Below are positions 33,371-45,969 of a stretch of 64,000 bases of DNA, one piece after another. The position numbers were made by a program, and so were the translations under genes. This DNA comes from Aselliscus stoliczkanus (taxonomy: Eukaryota; Chordata; Mammalia; Chiroptera; Hipposideridae): positions 96,971,001 through 97,035,000 of the forward strand of contig CM066729.1 of the NCBI GenBank assembly GCA_033961575.1, given 5' to 3'. Within the stretch, counting starts at the first letter, position 1. The number at the start of each line of letters is the position of its first letter. The notes under the pieces are model-generated. The model saw nothing but the letters and a program-made list of their open reading frames with translations, was not told the DNA's origin and made no database searches.

Positions 33371-33953
33371 TTGCCTGTGGACCTCAAGAGGAAATTACTA
33401 AGCAAAACTTATTTAATAAACTTTTTGTGCACAAGGCATCTTTGCTTTTAGCTTTATATTGTGGACAATTGGAAATAAAATGTTTAAAAAAATGATAGTT
33501 CAGAAATTTAGAAATTGGGAGAAGGTAAGAGAGAATGAACTGAATTCTTTGACAGCAAAATGAGATTTTTGAAATGGAATGAGAGGTCAAATTATTTTAT
33601 AGTTTTCCCTTAGATACTTGAACTTCTGATATATATCAATAGATTAGCTAAACCTTCGTGTATAACTTTTATTATTTTAGTTTTCCAAGGATGTCATATT
33701 TTCTTGGTTCCTTGAAGAAGTTTAATAATACTTTAAAAATAAAAGTTTCATAATGAATAACAATAAAAAATAAGTTTTCTCTTTTTCCCATTGATTTAAC
33801 CTGATCTTGAAAAAATATCTTCTTCTGCAATGATTATGAATTTTTAGGTGTTTTCATTGAAAGGCTATAAGGAGAACATTAGGATCATTGTTTACTGACA
33901 GTTTATTTTCAATGAAATCTTAAGTTAGCCTTACTTTGATGATTTTTTTGGCA

Positions 33954-33974
33954 GGGATCGGGGTGGGGGAGGGG
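33954..33974 (+). other. G-quadruplex motif
   Basis: Four G runs of 3, 4, 5 and 4 bases separated by ATC, T and A, satisfying the usual G3+N1-7 rule. Confidence 0.8.
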
Positions 33975-34899
33975 CTTCCATTTCCTATTTTTAAACAATA
34001 GAAAATCTGTGAAAGGTTCTACCTTCAACCTCCTAAAACACATGAAAAATGCTGATGGTTCATCACATTATTTTTTCCTGAGACCTTGATCAAGCTTTCA
34101 TATCCTTAACATATGTTTTCAGGTGGGTACCACTAATCAGATTCAGCACTAAACAACCATACCTTCATCATGCATCTAAAACAGGGAAAAACTAAAGGTT
34201 AAACGTGCGATCATAGTGATGAAGATACTGTATCACTTCATATTTTCAGGGATATATTTTACTAAAATTTGAAAGTGAACTTAGAAAAAGGAAAGACAAA
34301 TGCTAACCATAGAGATTTTTGTTATTAAGTTTGGTGACAATAACATGTCAACCTAGAACTTTTGATATTTACCTATTTCTAAAATCAGTATTAGAATTGC
34401 TGTTTCAATGAACACTTTTTAGTTTTTTAAGTCAGGCACAGTAGGCTCATAGTTTGCTTCAAAGTTTGGAATAATTATCCTACTGCAATTGTTTCCCTAT
34501 TTAAAAAGCAATGCTATGTAGGAAGTAAGAATAATCTGTCTAAAAATTGTGGCATTACCAAGCTAAGGTTTTGCAAAGCTGTTCTTAACTTGGAGTCCAT
34601 AATCATGCTTAGAATTCTGTGGATTCCATGAGCTTGGATAAGGGGGAAAAGGCTCATCTTTTTTCTACAGAGTTCTAAATAAATTCTGCCTTTCCTTAAT
34701 TATTTATGTGAGCAAGAAACCAGAATACTACTGCATTGTGGTATCTGTGACTTTAGCTTCCATGGAAACCTTAGATGTTTCCAAAGAACAGTACAGATGT
34801 AACAGAAATTTTGGATATTTTTATGTTCATCAGTGATTTGGAATCACTGAATGATCTTGTTACTCATATGTTAAGAGAAACACATTTCTGCAGTTATGG

Positions 34900-35320
34900 T
34901 TATGTGTGGTTGTATAATAAATACCTCTAGAACTAAATAGCTTACAACAAAGGACCGTCTTTCACACTTGTTTGACTGGCTGAGTGGTTCTGGTCCTGGT
35001 CAGATGTCAACTGGAAATGCGATTATCTAAAGGCATTGCTGGGCTGGATGTTCAACTGGCAAGACTGACAATAGGCTGGTAGCTCGTCTGGGGTTGACAA
35101 CCAGAGAACCTACACATAGTTTCTCTCTATCCTATGGTGTCTAAGTTCCAAGAGGGAGCATACCAAGAGGTTCTGGACAGGACACCAAGGCAGAAGCTGC
35201 AAAGGTTCTTATGACCTAACATTATTTCCGCCAGCTGAGATTCAACATGGGAAGAGTCTATACAAGGGTGTGAATACTGGGAAGACTGATTCACAGAGAG
35301 CCTCCTTTGGAAACTAGCTA
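34900..35320 (-). mobile_element. MLT1-like LTR (MaLR), solo
   Basis: Antisense order ATAGCTTACAACAAAGGACC, CTGGTCAGATGTCAACTGG, GCAGAAGCTGCAAAGGTTCTT, ATGACCTAACATTATTTCCGCC and GTGTGAATACTGGGAAG fits MLT1. It resembles the LTR at 30842 in plan but not closely in sequence. Confidence 0.6.
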
Positions 35321-35593
35321 CTGCAGATTTTATCAGTATAACACAATTAAAAAAGATTTTTTGAAAGCTATTTTGATATTGTTTTCTTTGCAATGTCATT
35401 TTTTAATATTATACATTTATTAACTTCATTTTGAGAAGGGTTGCTAGTTTTTACCCAATGGCTAAAGGGACCTGTGCTCTCCCCTAAATATTAAGAGGCC
35501 CTGGTTTAACAGAAATATGTTTTAATTATACAATATAGATTTTTTTCTGAGGCAAACATTAGAAAAGCTCACATCATCTTTTCAGTAATTTTT

Positions 35594-35739
35594 TTTTTTT
35601 TTTTTTAGCTGAGCCATCCTGCCACCTGTTGGCAGCTCAATGGCAACTCAGCTCAGGCTGGCCTTGAACAGCTGTTGCTCAGAGCTCAGCTCACACTCTT
35701 GAGCGAGCTCTTAACCAACTGAGCCACCTGGCCGGCCCT
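35594..35739 (-). mobile_element. Type C tRNA-derived SINE
   Basis: T tail, TTAGCTGAGCCATCCTGCC, GAGCCACCTGGCCGGCC. Flanks agtaattttt at 35584-35593 and 35740-35749. Confidence 0.94.
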
Positions 35740-35763
35740 AGTAATTTTTAATAAACAGAAGTA

Positions 35764-35973
35764 CAGATGGTGCCAAAAAATGTATACACATTTTAAGACA
35801 GGAAAAAACTGTATTGAAATTTTAATACACTGAATGACATTATCATTCATTTGATTAACATCATCTTTTGAGCAAATGTCATACTACACATTGCTACTGC
35901 AATTCAATTCAATTTCAAAAAGTAATACATAGATAACATCTCTTAAAATGTTTACATTTTTTGGCACCCCCGG
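35764..35973. mobile_element. Mariner-type MITE
   Basis: 210 bp with inverted ends: GGTGCCAAAAAATGTATACA at the left and the complement of CCGGGGGTGCCAAAAAATGT at the right; the match continues to ACATTTTAAG with one gap. A TA lies at the left edge (35762-35763) and CA at the right, consistent with a TA target site with one change. No coding capacity. Related to the element at 51116. Confidence 0.85.
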
Positions 35974-36558
35974 CATATATTTTATTCCTTATACATTTAT
36001 CGAACACTTGATTTGTGTAGGGCATTTGGCAAGTGTTCGTTATTCTGATTTTTTTTTTCCCTTGTGAGGGAACTGCACAATAAATTCTTAGCACTAGAGT
36101 TAATTTTTTTTTTGTCTCTCCTCATGAGTTCGTGTGCTTTTTGTAATATGATATGATAGCTATATAACCTCTAAACTTCATACTTCCTTTATTACTTTGG
36201 CTGCCAGATAGGTTAGAACTGTATGTTGTGGTCTATTGCAATTACCATCTTCCCATTTACTTTGGATAATGCTTCTATTTTAGCATTGTATGAAGACTAT
36301 CATATTTACATGTTTTATAGACAGTTGATTCCTTCACAAAAATTGTCTTGTTTTAACATTTCATTAAGAAAAAATAAATCTTTGTTTCTTGTTTTGACAT
36401 TTATTGCATGACTAAATATTTCAGGAAAAAGTTTATCTGATTCAGGGAGATTTAATCATTTTAGTGTATTATCAGGACATGTTTTAACTTTGACCAAATA
36501 GTTTTCATAGAAAAACATTTTATTAAAATGGAACTAAATTACTGTTATCGAAACAGTA
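35974..36558. other. Unassigned sequence
   Basis: AT-rich, no gene or repeat recognised. Confidence 0.55.
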
Positions 36559-36966
36559 GGGGTCGGCCAAGTAGCGTGTTCGTTAAGAGCTGGCTTGGGA
36601 CGCCAGCAGCTCCGGTTCGGATCCCACATGAGGGCCTGTAACACTGCCCTCTACAGCTAAGAAGATGAACAACAGCTCCACCTGGAGCTGGGCTGCTGTA
36701 AGTCCCCTGGACGGTATAGCTGCAGCCCCTGCTGCAGTCGGCTGCCATAGGCTACAATGAGTGGCAGGCAGCAAGCATGAGCGGCTGGCAGCCAGTGTGA
36801 GCTGCCAAGAGCCACTGTAAGCTGCCGTCCAGATGCCAGAGACCAATCTGCCTCACCCGAGAAGAGCGCAATGTCCTCCACAACTAGACTGAAGAACAAA
36901 AGGACAGCAACTTGTCTGTTTCCTTCCCCCAATTCCCCAATAAAATCTTTAAAAAAAAAAAAAAAA
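36559..36966 (+). mobile_element. Long tRNA-derived SINE
   Basis: GGGGTCGGCCAAGTAGCG head, GGTTCGGATCCC B box, CTACAGCTAAGAAGATG junction and the tail CCCCAATAAAATCTTTAAA. One body unit is missing after GAGAAGAGCGCAATG compared with the copy at 27295. A target duplication is not clear (gaaacagta versus gaaatagac). Confidence 0.93.
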
Positions 36967-38727
36967 GAAATAGACTGTTTAGGCATAATTGTATATGTGT
37001 AGACCTTCTCACTAAAAGGAATTATGATTTTTCTATGCTTAATCATCCTGCCCCAACTTATTCACTTTAGACTAATTCCTTAGAACTGTACTTAAATTCT
37101 TAAGCCCATAAATCATCTCTTTTTTATTTTTCTTGCCAAAAGCCATTCTGGACCTGCCATTGATTATAAATAATGTCTTTATTTTCCACACACATTCAGC
37201 AAGACACGCTTATTTATGCTTGTTGCAGCGACTATCAATATTCTTTCTCTTACAGATACCTTCTGCTTCAGCATTTCTTTTAGTTCAAGTGACCAATACA
37301 AAATTAATGGGTACATAGCTTACAGAATCGTTTAGCTGGAATTAATTAAAAAAAAATGTTATCAGCAGCTTGGAGTTTTAGCTGTAAATATAAAATTTCA
37401 TTTGCTTCATTCCCAAAATGCAACATTATTATTTATTTAAGAGAAAGGCCATTATCTTTATTCTACTGTTTTATAAGAAGAATATCTCTAAATTTTCTCT
37501 TTAACTTCTTTCAATAAATAAGAAATATTCTATTGCCATGACTACCTGATATTTGTGGTTTCAGATTATGTAGCATCCTTAGGTTGCTTAACTTATTTTT
37601 TACTTATTCTTTAGAAACAGGGTGGAGGAGCCAAATAATTACACAATGGTTTATCTCTGTGACCCATAGATGATTATTACACTACGATAGTATAATTAAT
37701 AGAGAGAAACATCAAAGAAAAAGGGAATACATCCTATTCTAGCTTGTTAAAACATTCTTTCTAGGGCATAGTTTATGGTTATTTATCCCCTGGCATAACT
37801 TAACACTCCCAATGTCAAAGCTAAATGCAGGAAATTATTTTTTATGCTTCTGTGGAAGTTTTCTGCTGATAGATTCAGTTTCTCTCAGGTAGCACAAAGA
37901 AATATTCAATTTCTTCTCTGATAATTCACTTACTGAACAGAGTTTAAAATATAAAGCTGGATACATTTTAGGAAGGGTATACAATTTTGGAAAATATTAT
38001 TTTTCAATGCTTAAGTTGTTTAAGAGTTGGTAGTGATTTGTACCATATCTCTACTTAGTAGTAATTATATTACTGCCTTAAAATAGGTCCCAAACATTAT
38101 GGGTAATGAAATTTGAATGCATTTATGATACAGGAAGTTTTATGAATATCAGAATTTATTTTATACAATAAATTGAAATTAGTAATAAAATAATGTTATC
38201 AGAAGACCTTTGTAAGCAACTCAAATTTGTTGACTGTCTCCATCTTCCCTTTGTCTGCCTACCTCCCATTCCCTGGTGCTCCGTGACATCTCCCCTACTC
38301 CCAAATTGATTGTCTTTGTTCTGTCTATTTTTGATGTTCTACTTTATCCTTCAAGGATAGTACTCCTTTAAGAATTGGTGGAACTACCTAAAAGTCAAAG
38401 GGTATTGAACCATAGCTCTGTTCTCCTTTCAGTTCCCTCCCACTTAACCCACAGGACAAACATACACAGTCAAAGACACATGAATAAGCTCACACATAAG
38501 TACACAATCTAGTGTAATTATTTGTGGCTATTATTTCTCTAAACTTTTGCAATAAAGTACTACAAAAACTAAAAAAATTAAATGCCCTTCTAAATATGTG
38601 CACTCTATAACATGCACACAATAGCAGTTGATAGAAACATTTTTAGTACAGATAATACCTTTACAACTGATGCAACCATTGCTTTGAATATACACAGTAG
38701 TGTAAATAATTTGGGAAATAAACTTTT
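36967..38727. other. Repeat-free unassigned sequence
   Basis: About 1.8 kb without recognised repeats or genes. The part at 37320-37520 (GGAATTAATTAA, ATCAGCAGCTTGGAG, AATGCAACATTATT) has the same enhancer-like texture as 33145-33370, with weaker support. Confidence 0.4.
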
Positions 38728-38747
38728 CTCAAATTATTATTATTATT

Positions 38748-38933
38748 TTAAAAGACTTTAATGGGGAATTGGGGGAGGGGAACAGCATTGGGGAATCGGG
38801 GAAGGGAAACAGACAAGTTGCTGTCCTTTTAGTTCTTCAATCTAGTGAAGGACGCCACTTCACTGGCCCATGTTGGTATTATGATCATTGTGCTCTTCCC
38901 AGCTGAGGCAGTTGGTTGCTGGTCATTGGATGG
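38748..38933 (-). mobile_element. Long SINE, 5'-truncated
   Basis: Only the 3' half of the long form is present, from the complement of the tail (AAAAGACTTTAATGGGG) to the body at GGCAGTTGGTTGCTGG. The duplication ctcaaattattattatta is on both sides, so truncation happened at insertion. Confidence 0.9.
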
Positions 38934-38938
38934 CTCAA

Positions 38939-38974
<36 letters not shown>

Positions 38975-38980
38975 GTTATT
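38934..38980. repeat. (ATT)n microsatellite grown from a target duplication
   Basis: Begins CTCAAATTATT, the middle copy of a target site that occurs three times here, then expands as ATT units into the T tail of the next SINE. Confidence 0.9.
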
Positions 38981-39124
38981 TTTTTTTTTTAGCTGAGCCA
39001 TCTTGCCACCTGTTGGCAGCTCAACAGCAACTCAGCTCGGGCTGGCATCAAACCGCCATTGCTGAGAGCTCAGCTCTCACTCTTGAGCGAGCTCTTAACC
39101 AACTGAGCCACACTCAGCCAGCCC
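38981..39124 (-). mobile_element. Type C tRNA-derived SINE
   Basis: TTAGCTGAGCCATCTTGCC through GAGCCACACTCAGCCAGCC, followed by CTCAAATTATT, the third copy of the shared target sequence. Confidence 0.93.
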
Positions 39125-39136
39125 CTCAAATTATTT

Positions 39137-41013
39137 TATAATTACCTTTATGAATGTGTGCATTTTTATTTCAAGCAAGGAGACTTTGAAAGTTAAATTA
39201 GTCACACATGCATGCCCAGTTAATGTTTGTTTTCTATAACATGTTTTCCTAGCTCATGATGCTTCAGGGTCTACAAATGGTTTTAAAGATTTTCAACTTA
39301 AAATGCATTTGCCTGGCATTTGACCATTCTAGCAGGAATAGATTGTGTATTTTCTCAATGCCTTTCACAATACTCAGAGTGTAACAACATAAATAGGTTC
39401 AGAGATGCTGTCTATTAAATTGTGTTTTCTTATGAGAGACCAAGAGTAAAATAGGTAAATTATTTCAACTACCTTTAGCTCTAAACTCTGCAGATAGAAA
39501 GCTTTCTTCAGAAGATTTCCAACTAAATAACTAGCATTTAAAGTTAAATATATATATATTTATAAGAAGGAATCCCAATCTATAGCTTGTTTCCTTGAGG
39601 CTTTTTGGTCAGTATTCGCTGTCACCATTTTCATAAATGGTTCTCTGCATGGTGAATTGATAAATTGTAGGCAAATCCAGCTTTCAAAATTTCTGTGATT
39701 AGATATCCACACTTCTTTGTCTAAAATTCTGAGCTGTATATTTTACTGTTAGTATTTATATAATATTTTATTACTCACAATTAGAATTTTCATCCTGTAC
39801 CCTTCTTCTTCCATTCTAGCCAATAAAATATCATTGACTCTTCTTTTAAGTTCCATGAGACTTTAGATGTCTCTTAGTAACCTAGTGAGTTTTAGACCTA
39901 AACACTCTTATATTGGCATCCTCTGTTATTAAATAAGTTGTTTATTGTCTTTACCTGCTGTCTTCCAGTTCTTGTGCATCTGGTATTGTTGGCGGAGGAC
40001 TAACATAGTTGGGATCAGGTCAACCGAATTCATATTTGCTTCATCTCAATGTTTGCCATTGACAGATTGATTCCTACTCATTTCTTATGCCACAATGAAA
40101 ACATTATCCAAAACTGGCTTCAGTTATGGCCAGGAAGCTTGGAAAATGCTTATGGTATTGCTTTGTTTATAAAACAGATTAATGGAAAATATATTTAGTT
40201 AAAAAGGCACTACTAATAAAAATGAGGACATAAGATACCAATCTCTTTCTTTACTAAGGGCAAGTCTGAAAAAACTATTTATGCATTATAGAATTTATTA
40301 TTCATCACATCCCTCTCACATTTCAAATTATTCCTGAATGTATTGCATCATATTCTGTAATGCATCTATTATTCATATGTTTATTTAAACTGTCTTGATA
40401 TTTTATCTATAAACTGGGATACCTCCATTAAATTAAAGTGGTCCATCTGCTTGTTTCTTATAATGCAATATAATACAGTAATGACATTTTAATCTTAGAA
40501 TTAATAATAAATCATATGATAATTTAATCATGATTAAATTTATAAGACACTCGAAGTCAGACATTTAATAAAATTGATTATTTTTATTGACACATTTTCT
40601 ACACTGTTAATAGCCTACTATCTTGATACCTATTTATGGAGGGTTTTGACTAAATGCATCTTGAGCTTTATTTTTATACCTTTTGAAAAAATAATTTCAT
40701 TCTGTTTTACCTTAAAGGAAAAACAGTAGATTCATATAAAGTTACTACAAATGTTTATTCTTGCATTATTTTTATTATTCAGAATTGGAAGAATACCTAT
40801 ATCCAGTAGAAAAATGGTTTATTATGTTATGGTTCTTTCATTTTAATTCAATTTTGTCTAGCTATTTAAAAAGAAGGTGGGCTGAGAAATTTTAAGATTG
40901 TGGCATATTTCCAACAATGGAATGATGAGTAAAAAAGAAAGCAGAGCACAAATATGTGATACATAGTGTAAACATATAACTATAATATAATAAATTAATC
41001 CCAACACTGTGAA
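39137..41013. other. Unassigned AT-rich sequence
   Basis: About 1.9 kb with no recognised gene or repeat. Confidence 0.55.

Positions 41014-41063
<50 letters not shown>
41014..41063. repeat. (GT)n microsatellite
   Basis: Nearly pure GT run, about 24 units. Confidence 0.97.
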
Positions 41064-41064
<1 letters not shown>

Positions 41065-41359
41065 TAGTAGCAGTAACACCAATAGAAGGGAATAAATTGA
41101 CCACAATATTATCCATATTACTAATGATTATCAATGTATGCTTGGACATCAAGTGGATTTTAAATTTTCCTTTGTTATACTTATCTGTTTTTAATTATTT
41201 CTACAATACTATAGTTACTTTTTCTCATCAGAGCACAAACAAAAGATATTTAAATATAATTTAAAAATTATTTCTCAGGTAAAATTATCCTTACATGTAA
41301 TCTCTGTGTATAACAATAATGCTTGACTTAATTCTTTAGTGTTTTTGTAACTTCCAAAC

Positions 41360-41565
41360 TTTTTCATATACATCGATTCATTTGTTTTTTCAACATAACA
41401 ACTCCAAGAATAATAAAGGTCAGCTAGTACCCCATATTATACACAAGAAAACTGAGACACAGAGAAGTTCAGTGACTTCCATAGCAAAAGTATAAAGAAT
41501 TTCAGATCTACAGAGGTCAAACTGAGTGCAAGACCCACTGTGCCATTTCATTACTTACAGGTGAA
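41360..41565 (+). mobile_element. MIR ancient SINE
   Basis: ACATAACAACTCCAAGAATAA, CCCATATTATACACAAGAAA, ACTGAGACACAGAGAAGTTC, AGTGACTTCC and AGACCCACTGTGCCAT follow the MIR core and 3' part closely. This is the clearest MIR in the window. Confidence 0.85.
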
Positions 41566-42149
41566 TTACAGACGTTCTATACTTTTCACAAAGAGTAAAT
41601 GAGACACTTGTTCTTTATGTTTTTTTTATAAACAAGGTATTGACTTATATGATAATATAGAAAGGTCCTCAGTGTTCATTCATTTTACTTACTCCTTAAT
41701 CCAATGAATCTCATTTACAACTGTTTATCAGGTACTATACTCAGGGCTAATGATTCAAAGATTGCTTTAACATTTGGACTGCCTTCACCTAATTCAGAGT
41801 CCAGAAAAGGAAAAATTGATTTGTTATAGAAGTGATATTTGTATTAAATTTAGATTTACTCAAATTATTGTTCAACATATGAATACAGAGGAGTAGATCC
41901 ATTAGCCTTTACACCAAATATTGATAGCCAACTATCTGCACCCAAAATTATATGCAAGTGTTATCTGGGGTTTAATCTTATACTCTTAATACTCAACCAT
42001 TAGGTATCATTATGATAAGTAATTTACATATACAATATTTCTTTAGTTTTATTTACATAGTTACTAATTCCATTGCATATTATTATTTATCTAAAACCTT
42101 CCTTCGGGGTCATATTGCCTTATTTCAAACACTATCTTCAAAGGATTCT
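41566..42149. other. Unassigned sequence
   Basis: No gene. A weak MIR/L2-like patch at 41680-41760 (ATCAGGTACTATACTCAGG). Confidence 0.4.
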
Positions 42150-42720
42150 TTAAGTTGTCTTGGAGTAGGCAGTGCTTTCAATTTTTGTTTATCTGCAAAA
42201 ATCTTTATTTTGGCATTACTCCTGAGAGATATTTTTGCTGGAAATACATTTTTATTAGCCTGTTTTGTGGCTTCCATTTTTATTGTTGAGTAGAGGCTGA
42301 CATTTATTAATATATGTGAGGTGTCTGCTTTAATTTCTGTTTTAAGATCATGTGTATGTGCATGCTCTGCAATTTCACTACAAGATGTAAAAGTATAAAA
42401 ATCTTTATATCATGACTAGATAGTGTACTTGTGGTTTCATGCTTTTTATCAGTTTTGATAAATTCTATGCCATTATGTCCTTTGGCTTCGTATGTCCCAA
42501 GTTCTATGCTTGGATTTCCTTAAGGTATCTTCCAAATCTCTTTCCCTTTCTTTAGTATCTTTCATCTCCTTTCCTCTCTGCTATTCTCTGAGTAATTTCT
42601 TCAGCTCCTACTATGGTTTATAAATTCTTATTTTAGCTCTATGTTGGTATTTTCATCCTCTATTTTTTAATTCTAAAATTGTATTATTTTTTACAAATGT
42701 GTATCTTCTTGTAATATGCC
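42150..42720 (-). mobile_element. Old L1/HAL1-like ORF1 region
   Basis: Antisense words GTGGTTTCATGCTTTTTATCAG, TGATAAATTCTATGCCATTA and ATCTCTTTCCCTTTCTTTAG follow the ORF1 coiled-coil region of older L1 or HAL1 elements. Heavily mutated. Confidence 0.45.
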
Positions 42721-43116
42721 TATTGACACCTGTCCCCAGGTATGCTTATCACTCTCAGCTCATTTTCATGTGTTTTCATTAATAGCTCCAGTTTCAAACC
42801 TTGGCTTTTTCCTTTGCTCTCCCTGGCTTATTAGAGAATTCTCTTACTCCTGTGAGTGAACAAAGCCAACAAAAGAGTTTTATGCACAATCTAGTTATTA
42901 TGAAATTAGAGAATCTGGTAAAAATATATTTCTGACCCATTAGTAGTTTACGTTTCTTCAAATATATGTCTTTCTTATTAGGTTTTCAGAACAGTCATGG
43001 CTCATATTTGCAATGAAAAACATAGATAAAATACCTGATGACTTTTCTGACAATCCAATATATTAATACCATTTTGATGTTAATGTATATTGCTAATCTT
43101 GCTCATGAAACATCAG
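42721..43116. other. Unassigned sequence
   Basis: No gene or clear repeat. Confidence 0.5.
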
Positions 43117-43132
43117 TAATTGTCTACTTTTA

Positions 43133-43241
43133 CTTTTTTTTTTTTGAGGGCAGTGTCACTGGCCCTCATATGTGGGACCGCAACTGGGACCACTGGCTTC
43201 CCAAGCCAGCGCTTAACCACCACGCCACTCGGCCTGCCCTA
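43133..43241 (-). mobile_element. Short tRNA-derived SINE
   Basis: T tail, GAGGGCAGTGTCACTGGCCC, ending GCCACTCGGCCTGCCC. The perfect 16-base duplication taattgtctactttta occurs at 43117-43132 and 43242-43257. Confidence 0.97.
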
Positions 43242-43257
43242 TAATTGTCTACTTTTA

Positions 43258-43871
43258 AAAAATATTTCTTTATAGTTTATTCTCTTTCATATCCAAATAC
43301 ATGTCCATGTACTTGTTCAAATAATTATGTTGCTGCTGATTTCTCTGTTCTAAATTCCAACATATTTTTGGAAACTAAATCTTGTATATTGGACTACATT
43401 TATATAACTACAAAAATTATTTGTCAGCAAGTTTACATTATTTCAGCTGTAATATAAAATGGGCTAGTCCATTCTGGGAAAACAATTAAGATTTCAAGAA
43501 ATAGTCAGTAGATTAGATAGGATACATGTTAACATGAGACAGTTCTCAAATATTAGTCAGACATTAACTGCTAGGTACACTGATCTACTGTACAGTACTT
43601 AGTCTAATTTTTATATAATTGAATTTTATCTAGTCTACACATTATTGATTTCTTACTCTTTTACATTAAAAAGGATTCTTCTGTGTATGTTTCAATTCAA
43701 AGTTTCTTCATAAATTTCTCCATATATCTTTCAAATATTTATGTAAATTACTAGAGTTTTGATTGGTTCAGTGGGATTTCAGAATTTAACATATTTTCAA
43801 AATATAAATATGATAAAAAAGAAATACGGCTTAAAGCTATTGATAAAAGCCATCTTATTTATGGTATGGAA
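43258..43871. other. Unassigned AT-rich sequence
   Basis: No gene or repeat recognised. Confidence 0.55.
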
Positions 43872-43886
43872 AAGACTAAACAAATT

Positions 43887-44303
43887 TTTTTTTTAAAGAT
43901 TTTTTTATTGGGGAATTGGGGGAGGGGAATAGACAAGTTCTATCCTTTTGTTTTTCAGTCTAGTTATGGAGGACGTTGCTTCACTGGCCCATGTTGGTAT
44001 TATCATTGCTCTCTTCTCAGGTGAGGCAGATTGGTCACTGGCCTCTGGATGGCTGCTCACGGTGGCTATTGGCTGCCGGCTGCTCACGCTGGAGCCAGCC
44101 ACTCACTGTAGTTTATGGCCACCCACCGCAGCAAGGGCTGCTCCTACACCGTCGCCAGGACTCACTCAGCCAGCTCCAGGTGGAGCTGTTGTTCACCATC
44201 TTAGCTGTAGAGGGCAGTGTCACTGGCCTTCATTTGTGGGATGTGAACTGGGGCCGCTGGCATCCCAAGACAGCTCTTAACCAACGCACCATTTGGCCGG
44301 CCC
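43887..44303 (-). mobile_element. Long tRNA-derived SINE
   Basis: Antisense from TTAAAGATTTTTTTATTGGGG to ACCATTTGGCCGGCC. The C-rich tail segment is shorter than in other copies (one CCCCGATTCCCC unit missing). The perfect duplication aagactaaacaaatt occurs at 43872-43886 and 44304-44318. Confidence 0.95.
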
Positions 44304-44318
44304 AAGACTAAACAAATT

Positions 44319-45521
44319 CTGATTGTAGGTATCACCATACAAAACAACAGAACTGTCCAACATAAAAATATTTGCTGAAAAATACTATATATCTATTTCT
44401 CTTTATCAAAGTGCCTCTTTGGACCAAGAATTTCAGTAACATAAAGGTTTTTGTTTGTGGTAATGTACCTAACAAATTCCTACTATAGCAATGAATAAAA
44501 TATCATACTCAATCTTCCATTATTTTCATGCTAGTAAAGTGATATACAGGAAAATCTCAAAGTGGTCCAAAGAAACTCTTTAAAGATCTTTAGAAATTGA
44601 ACAATTAGGTAAATTTATCATCTGGTTTTATCATAAAAAAAGACTTACGGTAGTTTGATTATTCAAAGATGTCCTTTACTGTTCCATTTCTGTAAGCACT
44701 GACATAAAACTCAGTTATTAAAGAAAAATATTTTATTTTCATGTTGTCATATAAGAAATCAACTGATTTTTTAAAATGAAAGTTTGTCTAAATAAAAATT
44801 GAAAGAGATCATATTACCAATATACAGGCTAAATATTGCTAGGCTCTCTTATTGTAATGACTTATTTAAAATTATGATAATCGTAAAGAAGTTTTTTCTT
44901 AAATATGTTCCATACTTTTCCAGGAATATTATATTTTTTGATACAAAATGTGAATAATTCCTAACTTTTTTTACCATAGACATTAATAAAAAATATTTTG
45001 TATTATTTTAAGAGATTCAAGATTCTTTTTATCAGTAACATTGGACAATAAGTTGTATTTAAGAAGAGATAGAAATTATCCTTAACTACTTTAAAGGAAT
45101 TAATTATAATTAAGATTTAATAAAAGAAGAATTCATTAAATTCTAAAATATGGAGATAATTTATGATAGACATTAAACTCTTAAGATGTTTTCAAATTAG
45201 GACACCACTACATGAATTTTGGACCCTTTACAATTTTACATTAACCCTTTAGCCTAACCTGAGTTATTTCTGCCTTCTGTGTTTTTCTTTATGCTAGATG
45301 AGAAGGTTCCTAAGATTACATGCTGTTCAATTTATGTGCAAAAGAATAGTATTTCACTTTGTTTCCAGGAAAAGTCTTAAGAGATGCTCTCATTTAGCTG
45401 CCACCATATACCCAATATTTGAAGAATCACTGAGGTCAGAAGTCATGAGTAGGCTCCTTCTCAAGAGTGAACCCAGCTATCCAAATCCATGGGTATTTGA
45501 ACTCTTGGTACAGAAAAAATA
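44319..45521. other. Unassigned AT-rich sequence
   Basis: No recognised gene or repeat. The 74-codon frame at 45298-45522 has no domain I recognise and runs into an A/G-rich repeat. Confidence 0.5.
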
Positions 45522-45590
45522 AAAAAGAAAGAAAGAAAGAAAAGAAAAGAAAAGAAAAGAAAAGAAAAGAAAAGAAAAGAAAAGAAAAGA
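45522..45590. repeat. (AAAG)n-(AAAAG)n microsatellite
   Basis: GAAA units change to GAAAA units; pure purine strand. Confidence 0.97.
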
Positions 45591-45732
45591 AGAACAGATG
45601 CAGGGAAGTAATTAATAATTGGCTACTATGTCAGAGACACTAGACACTAGACAGTAGTGCTTGTAGTTATGGCTACTCTACCTGGGTTGAAACCTGACTC
45701 TACTACTCCCTAGCTGTGTGAACTTTTGTGAT

Positions 45733-45885
45733 TTGTTTTATTTTGTTTTTTAGCTAAGCCATCCTGCCACCTGTTGGCAGCTGTTGGCAGCTCAGCTTGG
45801 GCCAGGAATCAAACCTGGGACCCTGTTGCTCAGAGCTGACACTCGTGAGTGAGCTCTTAACCAATTGAGACATTCAGCTAGCCTC
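45733..45885 (-). mobile_element. Type C SINE, divergent
   Basis: TTAGCTAAGCCATCCTGCCACC with GCTGTTGGCA duplicated inside, and GGGACCCTGTTGCTCAGAGC, which is not in the other type C copies; head complement GAGACATTCAGCTAGCC. The duplication acttttgtgat flanks it (from 45722 and 45886). Probably the oldest type C copy here. Confidence 0.88.
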
Positions 45886-45943
45886 ACTTTTGTGATCTTT
45901 TTTCTATCATTTTTTTGCTCAGGCTTTCTCAACTTTAAAATAG

Positions 45944-45969
45944 AGATGATGGTGATGATGATGATGATA
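45944..45969. repeat. (GAT)n microsatellite
   Basis: Short GATGAT run. Confidence 0.9.

Larger units (their letters stand above)
31715..34899. other. 3.2-kb stretch free of recognisable repeats
   Basis: The longest stretch in the window without a SINE, L1, LTR or long microsatellite that I can recognise, and without a gene. Lack of insertions can mean selection, chance, or repeats too old to see. It includes the candidate conserved element at 33145-33370 and a G-quadruplex motif at 33954-33974. Confidence 0.5.
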
